From positions 1 through 64,000 of the forward strand of contig NZ_SJDL01000028.1 in NCBI RefSeq assembly GCF_004327985.1: a stretch of 64,000 bases of DNA. Reading direction: 5' to 3'. Numbering within the stretch: position 1 is the first letter of the stretch; every line of letters begins with the position of its first letter. The notes under the pieces were generated by a model. That model ran no database searches. It saw only the letters and a list, made by a program, of their open reading frames with translations, and was not told where the DNA came from. The translations under genes and the position numbers were made by a program. Shown piece after piece: positions 46,459 to 54,269 of this stretch. Origin of the DNA: Marinobacter halodurans (GTDB lineage: Bacteria > Pseudomonadota > Gammaproteobacteria > Pseudomonadales > Oleiphilaceae).

Positions 46459-47724
46459 ATGGCGGTTAAGCTCAACGATAAACAGGTGAAGTCGATCCTA
46501 CGGAAGGCGGAGCCGGGGCGCTTCGCAGCCGGTAACGGCCTGTACTTCCGTGTCAGCAATGAGGGGAGCGGCTTCTGGGTAGTCCGCTACACGGCGAACG
46601 GGAAGCGCCGGGAGATTACCCTGGGCAAGTACCCGGAGCTATCGCTGGCGAACGCCGCCGCCGAAACCGCCAAACTCAAGGCCGAAGTTACGCAGGGTAT
46701 CGACCCGCTAGCGGAAAAGAAGCGCCCGGAGGGCGTGAAGATCCAGACCGTTAACGACCTGGCCGCGGATTGGCTCAAGAACGATATTGATAAGCGGCTA
46801 AAGCACCCTCAGATCCCCCGCCGCGTCTACGAGAATGACCTGGCCCCTTCGTTCGGGGAGCTAGCCCTAAACCGTGTCAGCCCTCTGGATATTCGCCACG
46901 CCATTGAAGCTATCACCGCCAGCGGACGGCCTACCGTTGCTAACGACGCGCTAGGCTACTGCAAGCAGCTATTCCGCCACGGCATCCGCCTTGATCTGGT
47001 TAAATCGAACCCTGCCGACGCGTTCACAGTTCACCACGCGGGCGGCCTCGAACAGAGCCGGAGCCGGGCGCTATCTATCGACGAGCTGAAAACCGTTTTC
47101 CGGGTATTCCGTGAGAACGCCGACCAGTTCACGCGGGAGAACTATCTGGCTACCGCGTTGCTGCTAGTTCTAGGCATTCGGAAGGGCGAGCTAATCGCCG
47201 CAAGGTGGGAGGAATTCGACAGAGACGCCGCGCTGTGGAATATCCCCAAGGAGCGGAGCAAGACGGGCGTAGCTATCACGGTCCCGCTGCCGCCCGTAAC
47301 TATTGAATGGCTCGAAGAATTGCACATGCGGGCGTGTGGCTCCGCGTACGTGTTCCCGTCCCGTCGTGCCAGCAAGCGCCGGAGTTATATCAGCGACGAC
47401 ACATTGAACCACGCACTGGCTAAGCTATTTGGCTTGAAGGTGCGCCCCGGTGAGCCGTCAGCCAACAAGTTAGGCGAAGCAGGCATAGAGCACTTTACTA
47501 TTCACGACTTGCGCCGGACCTGTCGCAGCCTGTTAGCTGGTGCGGGCGTTCCCGGCCACGTTGCCGAGCGCTGCCTTAACCACAAGCTAAAGGGCGTAGA
47601 GGGCATTTACGACCGCTACGACTACCTAGACGAACGCCGCGAAGCACTGCAAAAGATCGCGGACCAGCTCGCACCGATTGTTAACCCCGTGTCGAACGTG
47701 ACCAGTTTCAGGAAGAGGGCTTAA
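46459..47724 (+). CDS. int: Tyrosine integrase, P4-type with Arm-DNA-binding domain
   Basis: A 421-residue integrase. Residues 5-90 are the DUF4102 arm-binding domain (VKLNDKQVKSILRKAEPGRF, WVVRYTANGKRREITLGKYP). A SAM-like core-binding domain spans about 100-200. The catalytic domain has Arg in LVLGIRKGELIAARW, HDLRRT, LNHK and Tyr in the YDRYDYLDERREAL segment. It should integrate and excise the element at the yicC 3' end. A strong RBS (agggggc) precedes ATG 46459. Confidence 0.95.
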   Translation: MAVKLNDKQVKSILRKAEPGRFAAGNGLYFRVSNEGSGFWVVRYTANGKRREITLGKYPELSLANAAAETAKLKAEVTQGIDPLAEKKRPEGVKIQTVNDLAADWLKNDIDKRLKHPQIPRRVYENDLAPSFGELALNRVSPLDIRHAIEAITASGRPTVANDALGYCKQLFRHGIRLDLVKSNPADAFTVHHAGGLEQSRSRALSIDELKTVFRVFRENADQFTRENYLATALLLVLGIRKGELIAARWEEFDRDAALWNIPKERSKTGVAITVPLPPVTIEWLEELHMRACGSAYVFPSRRASKRRSYISDDTLNHALAKLFGLKVRPGEPSANKLGEAGIEHFTIHDLRRTCRSLLAGAGVPGHVAERCLNHKLKGVEGIYDRYDYLDERREALQKIADQLAPIVNPVSNVTSFRKRA

Positions 47725-47728
47725 GGCT

Positions 47729-48268
47729 ATGGCTCGCACATTCAGCGAAGCACAAACAGCGGACCTTAAACGCATCTGGTCAGACTGTGGCGGCCTGGAC
47801 CGGCTGGCGGACAACTTCACCGCCGAGCTGGCCTACTTCATGGATCGTTGCCCGGAGCTAATCGCCGTCGGCAATAAGAAAATAGAGACGGAGGAAAGCC
47901 GGAACTATGCCGCTGTGGCGACTCATTGCGAGAAGTTACTGGCGGCACTGGGGGAGATCCCCGAACTAGACCGGCTCAACCTCCTGTCTCTGCGTGAGGA
48001 GCGGGCCGAGTATGACGGGCGGAGCGTTCCGCTATGCGACCCGTTGGAGTATGTGCAGACCATGCAGGAGCTAGCGACCGACCGGGGCCGCAGACTAAAG
48101 CGGTACGCCAAGCATAAGCGCCAGCTAGACGAGCTGCGTCGATTTCTGGACCGCTTCCCGCCCTTGAATGAGATCAGCCGAGCTAAGTTTATTGATCTAG
48201 CGGCGGCACTGTGGCCCGAAATTAACCCCGAGAACTTTCTTAAAGCCTACCGTCCGGGGAAAAAGTAA
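47729..48268 (+). CDS. Unknown 179-residue element protein
   Basis: A soluble, charged, mostly helical protein starting 4 bp after the integrase stop, so it is probably co-translated. It contains CGGLDRLADNFTAELAYFMD and a basic stretch RRLKRYAKHKRQLDELRRFL (about residues 120-140). I recognise no family. The position after int suggests a role linked to excision or copy control, but that is a guess. Confidence 0.65.
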   Translation: MARTFSEAQTADLKRIWSDCGGLDRLADNFTAELAYFMDRCPELIAVGNKKIETEESRNYAAVATHCEKLLAALGEIPELDRLNLLSLREERAEYDGRSVPLCDPLEYVQTMQELATDRGRRLKRYAKHKRQLDELRRFLDRFPPLNEISRAKFIDLAAALWPEINPENFLKAYRPGKK

Positions 48269-48324
48269 CCCGAAACCGCCCCGAGTTTTTCCATTATGCG
48301 GGCGAAGTAGAAAACCGACACTGG

Positions 48325-48360
48325 ACGCACCTTGAAACGATAAGCAATCAACAGGTGCGT
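48325..48360. promoter_or_regulatory. Inverted repeat covering the alpA ribosome binding site
   Basis: ACGCACCT (48325-48332) and AGGTGCGT (48353-48360) are a perfect 8-bp inverted repeat with a 20-bp spacer. The right arm holds the AGGTG Shine-Dalgarno directly before the alpA ATG (48362). It could be an autoregulatory operator or an RNA hairpin that hides the RBS. Confidence 0.55.
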
Positions 48361-48361
48361 T

Positions 48362-48559
48362 ATGAATAGTCAGCAGCAAACCAACCCCGACCGCATTATC
48401 TCCCGCGCTCAATTCCGCGAGTTAACCGGCATCAGCCGAACCACAGAATGGCGGCTATCCCAAGAAGGCAAGCTCCCCGCAGTGATCGAAGTTAACGGGC
48501 GGGTCCTTGGCTACCTCGCGTCCGCTTACACCGATTGGCTTAAGCAGTATTCGGCTTGA
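48362..48559 (+). CDS. alpA: AlpA-family MerR-like regulator
   Basis: A 65-residue DNA-binding protein. IISRAQFRELTGISRTTEWR is a winged-helix AlpA motif and GYLASAYTDWLKQ the C-terminal helix. In P4-like and PICI satellites AlpA/Stl-type proteins turn on integration-excision and replication genes. AGGTG lies 4-7 bases before the ATG in the inverted repeat. Confidence 0.85.
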   Translation: MNSQQQTNPDRIISRAQFRELTGISRTTEWRLSQEGKLPAVIEVNGRVLGYLASAYTDWLKQYSA

Positions 48560-48572
48560 GGAGGCGGGCAGT

Positions 48573-48746
48573 ATGAGCACTTACCAGGAAACAATCCGCC
48601 GCGCCGTGGCTGAGCTGCCGCCCGGTAGCCGCCTACGGGCAGGTGAAGCCGGAGCTATTGCACGGGCCTACGGGTTAACTGTCCCGCAGGTACGCAAAGA
48701 CGCGGAGCGACTAGCCAAACGCCGCAACAGCGGGAGTGCGTTCTAA
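48573..48746 (+). CDS. Small helix-turn-helix protein
   Basis: A 57-residue protein with a strong RBS (gaggagg). The segment AIARAYGLTVPQVRKDAERL looks like a helix-turn-helix. It overlaps the primase start by one base (TAATG), so it is probably co-translated with the replication gene and may control it. No family name can be given. Confidence 0.6.
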   Translation: MSTYQETIRRAVAELPPGSRLRAGEAGAIARAYGLTVPQVRKDAERLAKRRNSGSAF

Positions 48747-51121
48747 TGCAGCAGCTCCCCGAACCCCTGCAAGCGTTGGCCGCTTATCCTCAGTTCATAC
48801 TGTGGAAGCTGGCGGACCGCAACGGCAAGCGCGTAAAGCTCCCGATTGACTACAGAACGGCCCAAGTAGGAGACGCGCACAACGCCGCCGCATGGATGAG
48901 CGCCGAGCAGGCCCTGGCGACGCTTCACGGCTACGGCGAGGGCTACGGTCTGGGCTTCGTGTTCACCGCGTCAGACCCTTTTTTCTTTCTCGACATAGAC
49001 CACTGTTTAGAGCCGGACGGGCGCAACTGGTCCGCCTTGGCCCTGGGGCTGTGTCAGCGACTGGCAGGGGCCGCCGTGGAAGTGTCACAGAGCGCTAGCG
49101 GCTTACACATTATTGGCATGGGAGCGGTTCCGGCGCATAGCTGTAAAAACGTAGCCCTTGGCCTGGAACTCTACACAGAGGGCCGGTTCGTTGCGCTCAC
49201 CGGCACCAACGCCACGGGAAGCGCCGCCAGCGACCACACAAGCGCGTTGCCCGCGTTGGTGGCTGACTACTTCGCACCAGGCAGGGAAGGCAGCGAGGCC
49301 GCCGCAGAGTGGACGACAGAGCCCGTCCCGGAATGGAGCGGCCCAAGCGATGACGGCCAACTTATCGAGAAGATGCTGGCGACTAATCCAAGCAGCCGGG
49401 CCGCGTTCGGTTCGGGGGTAACGCTCCGCCAGCTATGGGAAGCCGACGAGCAAGCCCTGGCGACCGCGTACCCGGATAACGAGGGCCAGCGGGACTATGA
49501 CGCCAGCAGCGCCGATGCCGCCCTGTGCCAGCACCTGGCGTTCTGGACGGGGCGCGACTGTGAGCGAATGGACCGGCTTTTTCGTTGCTCCGGCCTCTAC
49601 CGCGAGAAATGGGAGAACCGCCCCGACTATCGAGAGCGCACGATAACCCGCGCCGCCCAACAATGCGCCAACGTCTACAGCGGACAGCGGCAACCACTGG
49701 ACCAGGTGCGACTCGACCCGGTAACGAGCGTTACCTACCGTTCCGGCCATCAGCTACTAGCGCCAACCCAACAGGCCGAGCACTTCGCGGGATGCGTCTA
49801 CATGCGTGACCGTCACCGGGTATTCATACCCGACGGCGACCAGCTCAAGCCCGAGCAGTTTAACGCCACGTTCGGAGGCTATAGCTTCATTGTGAGCGAC
49901 GACGGCAAGACGACCCGTAAAGCCTGGGAAGCCTTCACCGAATCGCAGGCGGTTAGCTATCCGTGGGCACATGGCACCTGCTTTCGTCCCGAGACGCCAA
50001 GCGGGCAGATTGTGAACGAAGGCGGGAGGCGTCTGGTGAATGTCTATGTGCAAGCCCAAGGCGAGCAAACAGCGGGCGATGTTTCGCCCTTCCTGGATCA
50101 TGTTGAACGAATGCTGCCTCAAGAGGGGGACCGGGAAATTTTTCTGTCATACCTGGCGGCTTGCGTCCAAAAGCCGGGCGTTAAGTTTCAGTGGTGCGTA
50201 GTTCTGCAAGGTGCAGAGGGCAACGGGAAAACGGTTTTCTACCATGTGCTGGCCTACGCCTTGGGCGAACGCTACGGACACCTACCGAACGCCTCAGAGA
50301 TCACGAACCCGTTTAATAGCTGGCTGGAACAAAAGCTGATTATCGGCATTGAGGAGTTGCACACCGCTGGCCGTCAGGAAGTGGCCGACACACTGAAGCC
50401 GATGATTACGAACAAGCGGATAGAGATTCACGGCAAGGGGCAGGACCAGCGAACCGGCGACAACCGCGCCAACTTCATCATGTTTTCAAACCACAAGGAC
50501 GCGGTATTAAAAAGCGAGAACGACCGCCGCTACTGCGTGTTTTATACCTCCCAACAGGAGCCGGGCGACCTTGAGCGCGACGCCATGGACGGCGCGTACT
50601 TCGCGGCCCTGTATGGCTGGCTTGAGGGCGGCGGTTTTGCCCACGTGGCCCACTACCTGGCTAACCGTTCGATAAGCGTTGATGTTATGGGCCGCGCACC
50701 TGTTACCAGCAGCACCGCCGAGGCCGTCCGTTCTAGCTTGGGCGTTGCTGAGCAGATTATTCAGGAGGCTATCGACCTCGAGGAGTGGGGATTCCGTGGC
50801 GGCCTTGTATGCACCAGGGCAGCCGGAGAGTTACTGAAAGCGAACGGCAAGAAACTAAGCCCGCAAAAGGTGGCCGTCGTGCTGGCGAACCTGGGCTACA
50901 TAAAGCACCCGGCATTAGAAAGCAGCGTTGGCAAGATCAGCCTAGACGGAACCCGCCGCCGCTTATACGTGAAACGTGGAAGCCTAGCCGCTGGCCTTCC
51001 TTCTTCGCTGGCCGTGGCTGCCGCCTGGAAGCGGGCACATGAGGGGGAGGCCGCCGCTAGTCCAACTAACGAGTGTGTCCGGGCACAGTCCATTTTCTCG
51101 GACCAGCCTAAAGGCCCGTAA
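48746..51121 (+). CDS. NrS-1-like primase-polymerase with SF3/DUF5906 helicase domain
   Basis: A 791-residue replication protein. The N-terminal archaeo-eukaryotic primase domain (residues 1-200) has FFFLDIDHC (metal Asp near 83 and 85), SQSASGLHIIG (His near 119) and LELYTEGRFVALTG, a pattern that recalls the phage NrS-1 polymerase, which starts DNA chains without a primer. After a linker with a four-helix PriCT-like segment (about 220-310), the SF3 helicase shows Walker A GAEGNGKT (near 488), Walker B LIIGIEEL and sensor FIMFSNH. It should start and unwind replication from the nearby origin. The ATG overlaps the preceding stop. Confidence 0.9.
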   Translation: MQQLPEPLQALAAYPQFILWKLADRNGKRVKLPIDYRTAQVGDAHNAAAWMSAEQALATLHGYGEGYGLGFVFTASDPFFFLDIDHCLEPDGRNWSALALGLCQRLAGAAVEVSQSASGLHIIGMGAVPAHSCKNVALGLELYTEGRFVALTGTNATGSAASDHTSALPALVADYFAPGREGSEAAAEWTTEPVPEWSGPSDDGQLIEKMLATNPSSRAAFGSGVTLRQLWEADEQALATAYPDNEGQRDYDASSADAALCQHLAFWTGRDCERMDRLFRCSGLYREKWENRPDYRERTITRAAQQCANVYSGQRQPLDQVRLDPVTSVTYRSGHQLLAPTQQAEHFAGCVYMRDRHRVFIPDGDQLKPEQFNATFGGYSFIVSDDGKTTRKAWEAFTESQAVSYPWAHGTCFRPETPSGQIVNEGGRRLVNVYVQAQGEQTAGDVSPFLDHVERMLPQEGDREIFLSYLAACVQKPGVKFQWCVVLQGAEGNGKTVFYHVLAYALGERYGHLPNASEITNPFNSWLEQKLIIGIEELHTAGRQEVADTLKPMITNKRIEIHGKGQDQRTGDNRANFIMFSNHKDAVLKSENDRRYCVFYTSQQEPGDLERDAMDGAYFAALYGWLEGGGFAHVAHYLANRSISVDVMGRAPVTSSTAEAVRSSLGVAEQIIQEAIDLEEWGFRGGLVCTRAAGELLKANGKKLSPQKVAVVLANLGYIKHPALESSVGKISLDGTRRRLYVKRGSLAAGLPSSLAVAAAWKRAHEGEAAASPTNECVRAQSIFSDQPKGP

Positions 51122-51422
51122 TTACTGACTTTCTTCCTCTCTCTGTCCAACTGTCCAACTGTCCAACTAAATAAGTAGTAAGAGAGAGAAAGAGAGAGGA
51201 GATGAGCGGGGAGGGCGTAGCGGCTAGCGGCTTCTAACTGTGGCGGCTGCCGGGCTAGCTGGCGGCGAAGTGAGAATAGTTGGACAGAGTGGGCAGAAAT
51301 TCCGCTAGCCCAGTGATAGCAAGGTTTTCAGCCCGTCCGACCAAGTGGGCGAATAGTTGGACACGGACCGAATTTTAAACCCGGCCCAAGCGGCGGCCAC
51401 CAACAGCAAGAGAACCGAAAAA
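51122..51422. other. Iteron-bearing non-coding region, putative replication origin of the element
   Basis: Three tandem perfect TGTCCAAC octamers (51144-51167) sit next to an AT-rich spot (AACTAAATAAGTAGTAAG). A purine-rich run AGAGAGAGAAAGAGAGAGG follows and pairs with CCTCTCTCT upstream. Two 13-bp repeats GAATAGTTGGACA (51274-51286 and 51351-51363) carry the octamer in reverse. No gene is present. Iterons, AT-rich DNA and a flanking primase are typical of origins. Confidence 0.65.
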
Positions 51423-52160
51423 ATGAGCAGCAACCTTAAGACGATTCAGAACCTAGCCGCCAGCGTCCGCGATAGCCTGGCATCCCTGAAACCTTCTAGC
51501 GGGCTCGACGACCTCGACACTATCGCCAAGGAGCGGGCCGTACTGCGTGAAAAGCTCGACCTCCTGGCCGATGCCGAAAGCGCCGAGCGTGACCGCCTCG
51601 AAGCCGAAGAAGCCGCCGCCAAGGAAAAGCAGCGCCGCCTTCTACTGGAAAGCGTAGCGGGAAAGGCGGAAGCGGCAGCCGGTAACTACCAGCAACTAAC
51701 CGACCGCGCCGCTTCGCTAGTTAGTGAATTGGTCACTGTGCTGGCGGAGCGTGAACAGGCATTCAGCCGCCAGGCGGTAGGACTAACCGGGCCGGAAGCG
51801 TCCGACCTTCTTACCAGTGACGAACAACGCGAACTACTCGACAAGCTCGACCGCTCAACCGTCGGAATCTATCCCGGCGACTTCGCCAACACATGGGCCG
51901 AGGCTGTGGCTAAAGCCTGTGCCAGTGATACCCGACTACGGCGGAAACTTTCGGACCTAGTGAAGGACGCGGGGCAGTACCAGGACAAGCCGCTTTCCGG
52001 TGCGCGTCCGGTATTGATCGAAGCGGCCCGGAAGCTGGCGGAGCATCCGCCGAAGATCCGCACAGCCTCGCCCGTTAGACAGGAAACCAAGCCGGGAGGC
52101 GAGCGCTACGAAGTGGATCTCCGCTCGCCTGGCCCTGTCGTTGATCTCAACGCCGGTTAA
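51423..52160 (+). CDS. Unknown coiled-coil protein of the element
   Basis: A 245-residue acidic protein. Residues 30-95 form a strong coiled coil (KERAVLREKLDLLADAESAE, RDRLEAEEAAAKEKQRRLLL). The C-terminal half is helical, then a proline-rich, disordered end. It lies directly downstream of the iterons, so its promoter may overlap the origin. I recognise no family. Scaffold-like or replication accessory roles are possible, with no direct evidence. Confidence 0.6.
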   Translation: MSSNLKTIQNLAASVRDSLASLKPSSGLDDLDTIAKERAVLREKLDLLADAESAERDRLEAEEAAAKEKQRRLLLESVAGKAEAAAGNYQQLTDRAASLVSELVTVLAEREQAFSRQAVGLTGPEASDLLTSDEQRELLDKLDRSTVGIYPGDFANTWAEAVAKACASDTRLRRKLSDLVKDAGQYQDKPLSGARPVLIEAARKLAEHPPKIRTASPVRQETKPGGERYEVDLRSPGPVVDLNAG

Positions 52161-52211
52161 CCGATTCACCGCGCCCGCTACGGCGGGCCTTCACTTTGAG
52201 GAAATACACTA

Positions 52212-52532
52212 ATGTCTGATAAATCCCCAACCGTAAACCGTGGCCCTCTTAGCCTCGCCGAGCTTAAACAATCCTATCCGGGGCTCTATGCGGAGTGCGT
52301 CGCACAAGGCACCCAGCAGGAGCGCGAGCGTATCCTGGCGAGACTCCCGGCCCCCTCGAGGAATGCCCGCGAGCAGTTCGCCCGCGAATGCATCCGAAAC
52401 GGCGCACCGATGACAGATACCGCTAAGGCTAACTATCTGGTCCTGACTATGGAGGAGGCCCGGAAAGATAACGCCAGCGCTGAAGTCGTTGCTGCTATCG
52501 AGAAGCGCCTGGGGGTGGGTAATGGATATTGA
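52212..52532 (+). CDS. Unknown small protein, paralogue A of a tandem pair
   Basis: A 106-residue protein with gagg before the ATG. Its segment LKQSYPGLYAECVAQGTQQE followed by RERILARL closely matches paralogue B (LRLEAPELYAALIEEGARQE, RERALAHL). The following RNGAP...A..NYLVL is matched by RDGSP...A.NHHYAAV. Similar Tyr/Glu/Arg segments occur at the C-terminal linker of phage prohead proteases, from memory. The function is unknown. It ends inside the start of B. Confidence 0.6.
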   Translation: MSDKSPTVNRGPLSLAELKQSYPGLYAECVAQGTQQERERILARLPAPSRNAREQFARECIRNGAPMTDTAKANYLVLTMEEARKDNASAEVVAAIEKRLGVGNGY

Positions 52533-52782
52533 GCGGCTACGACTTGAAGCGCCGGAGCTGTACGCCGCGCTAATCGAAGAAGGGGCCCGGCAGGAGCGGG
52601 AGCGGGCACTGGCGCACCTTGATACGGCGCGTTGGTATGACTCGCTACAGGAGGCTACCGAAGCAATCCGGGACGGTTCGCCCGTGGTATCGGATGAGGC
52701 GTTAAACCACCACTACGCCGCCGTAGAGGATGAGCGCGACAGGCGGGAGGCCGATACAGTCCGCCGCTTGGGATTGCGCTAG
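52522..52782 (+). CDS. Unknown small protein, paralogue B of a tandem pair
   Basis: An 86-residue protein whose start ATG 52522 overlaps the end of paralogue A by 11 bp in another frame; GGGGGTGGG is the RBS. Sequence similarity to A covers nearly its whole length. The pair probably arose by tandem duplication and may form a hetero-oligomer. Confidence 0.6.
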   Translation: MDIERLRLEAPELYAALIEEGARQERERALAHLDTARWYDSLQEATEAIRDGSPVVSDEALNHHYAAVEDERDRREADTVRRLGLR

Positions 52783-52991
52783 CGGCCCCGACTGCTACGA
52801 AGCGGCTACCGTCAGCTAACCGCGAGGCCGCCCGGAACGTAACGGGTCCTGTGGAGGCACCCCCCGCCCCCTGCCGTTTTGATTCGACCGGGCAGCCCTC
52901 GCACAATCACGGCCTTTCAGCGCCGCCTTAACTTGGAGCAAGGTCTGGCCCGCTGCGTGGCGGCCAGTATCTGCGCTAAATAGGTGAACCA
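52783..52991. other. Non-coding 209 bp with a C-rich tract
   Basis: It contains ACGGGTCCTGTGGAGG then CACCCCCCGCCCCCTGCC (about 52842-52875). Asymmetric GC-rich tracts of this kind occur at phage cos sites, and satellites carry helper cos or pac signals, but there is no further proof. Confidence 0.25.
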
Positions 52992-53309
52992 ATGTCTAAA
53001 ACGAATCGACAAAAAGCCCTAGTGAGCGGCGCGAAACGATACCAGGGCGGGGAGTGTTCCGCCTGTGGGCGCACAGAGCGTTATGTGTCTGGCCGCCATT
53101 GCTGCCGGTGCAAAGACGCCGAGCGCCGAGCAACGAAAATCCCGTACGCACCGCAAGCCGTGAAGCAGTGCAGCAGCTGCCACCAGGAAAAGCTCGCCCG
53201 AGACTTTCACCGGCAGCAATTCGGCGTTCACGGCGTAGCCGCTAGCTGTAAGGTGTGCAGGCGACGAGCGGCTAACCTGGCTTACCGTCGCAAAACGGGC
53301 CGGGGGTAA
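52992..53309 (+). CDS. Double zinc-ribbon small protein
   Basis: A 105-residue very basic protein with AGGTG before the ATG. It holds four cysteine pairs: CSAC and CCRC in the first half, CSSC and CKVC in the second, each pair-of-pairs able to bind one zinc. The C-terminus is Arg-rich (CRRRAANLAYRRK). Nucleic-acid binding is likely. It is a phage-like accessory protein of unknown function; HNH catalytic residues are not evident. Confidence 0.65.
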   Translation: MSKTNRQKALVSGAKRYQGGECSACGRTERYVSGRHCCRCKDAERRATKIPYAPQAVKQCSSCHQEKLARDFHRQQFGVHGVAASCKVCRRRAANLAYRRKTGRG

Positions 53310-53316
53310 CTGGCAC

Positions 53317-53583
53317 ATGGAAGCAATACTCCCCGAGTTAGAGCGAGGTAAGCAACGCAGCGCGGAGAAAGCACTGGTGTGTGAGGTTATCCTCTTGGCC
53401 ATTGTCGATAGCCAAGGTAACGCTATGTCCCTACAGAGCGGCGCGAACAAGCAGGAGGCCGCTGAGCTGGCCCGCGCATGGCTTGAGCGCTCGCCCGTGT
53501 GTCGGCACTATTGCGCCCTTGTCGGGATAGACTACCGGGCAATGATAGAGCGCTTAGCCGTTACCTGGGCAGACAGTGTGTAG
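53317..53583 (+). CDS. Unknown 88-residue element protein
   Basis: It follows the zinc-ribbon gene by 7 bp with GGGGG as RBS. It is mostly helical, with NKQEAAELARAWLERSPVCR and an acidic N-terminus. I recognise no domain. It precedes the PemK/MazF-like gene, so an antitoxin role is conceivable, though its start is not overlapping the toxin. Confidence 0.5.
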   Translation: MEAILPELERGKQRSAEKALVCEVILLAIVDSQGNAMSLQSGANKQEAAELARAWLERSPVCRHYCALVGIDYRAMIERLAVTWADSV

Positions 53584-53626
53584 CCTTTCCGTTAGTATCG
53601 ACGTTTTCACTAAGGAGCTTGTGCCT

Positions 53627-54058
53627 GTGGCTTTGACGTTTCACCCGCAACCAGGGACGATTTTAATGTGCGACTTTAGCTCGGGCTTTGAGGAGCCTGA
53701 AATGGTGAAAAGAAGGCCGGTCGTTGTGATTTCCCCAAAGATGAAAAGGTGTTCTGGCTTATGCACGGTCGTGGCCTTGAGCACAGTAAGGCCCGATCCC
53801 TTGGAAAACTGGCATTATCAGTTGCCCCCGGGCAGCTTGCCTCAGAAGGGGCAATTTCAGGCTAAAGATTCTTGGGTAAAAGGTGACATGGTTTATCGTG
53901 TCTCATTTCGACGGCTCGACCTCATACAGATAGGCAAGGAGCCCGGCACCGGCAAGCGTCAATACTTCAAGCAGAGGCTAGGCAGGGGACAGATGCAGAG
54001 TGTTTATGGTTGTCTGCTACACGGGCTGAACCTGGGTCATTTAGAGCCGCACCTGTGA
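53627..54058 (+). CDS. PemK/MazF-like toxin-family protein
   Basis: A 143-residue protein of the PemK/MazF fold. Hallmarks are PGTILMCDF, the conserved basic-hydrophobic segment VKRRPVVVIS near residue 30 (Arg), TVVALSTV near 52, and SWVKGDMVYRVSFRRLDLI. MazF-type enzymes cut mRNA. GTG 53627 is chosen because AAGGAG lies 9 bases upstream; GTG 53621 is closer. The DNA is more AT-rich than the rest of the element, suggesting a later cargo gain. No classical antitoxin (MazE, PemI, or an HTH protein) precedes it. Some solitary PemK-like proteins are not toxic. Confidence 0.7.
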   Translation: MALTFHPQPGTILMCDFSSGFEEPEMVKRRPVVVISPKMKRCSGLCTVVALSTVRPDPLENWHYQLPPGSLPQKGQFQAKDSWVKGDMVYRVSFRRLDLIQIGKEPGTGKRQYFKQRLGRGQMQSVYGCLLHGLNLGHLEPHL

Positions 54059-54211
54059 GGAAGTTTACTTATTAGGTGTTGACGTGGGAGATTGTGTGTA
54101 TAGAATTACTAGTGTTCCTGCGCTGCTTCGGCATCAGGCTTTTGAGACTACTAGATGATAGTAGCTAGCTGCGATACCGGCGATGACAAGCCAATCGTAG
54201 CTATGAATTGG

Positions 54212-54230
54212 GGCCCCTTTTGGGGCCTTT
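54212..54230 (+). terminator. Terminator at the right end of the element
   Basis: GGCCCC (54212-54217) and GGGGCC (54222-54227) pair with a TTTT loop and are followed by TTTGTCATTT. It should insulate gmk from the toxin gene. Confidence 0.75.
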
Positions 54231-54269
54231 GTCATTTCTAGGGGCTGGAAATATACGATTCGGGCGAAC

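Noticed and set aside
51137-51180. CRISPR array, because of short tandem repeats.
   Set aside because: The repeats are 8 bp with no spacers, and no cas genes are present. Iterons fit better.
52992-53309. HNH endonuclease identity for the zinc-ribbon protein.
   Set aside because: The cysteine pairs are clear, but the catalytic His-Asn-His pattern is not seen.
46459-54058. Known anti-phage system (restriction-modification, CBASS, retron, BREX) in the element.
   Set aside because: No methyltransferase, cyclase, reverse transcriptase or similar effector is encoded. Only the PemK/MazF-like gene could act in defence.
46459-54058. Conjugative element or plasmid.
   Set aside because: There is no relaxase, oriT-like region, type IV coupling protein or partition gene.
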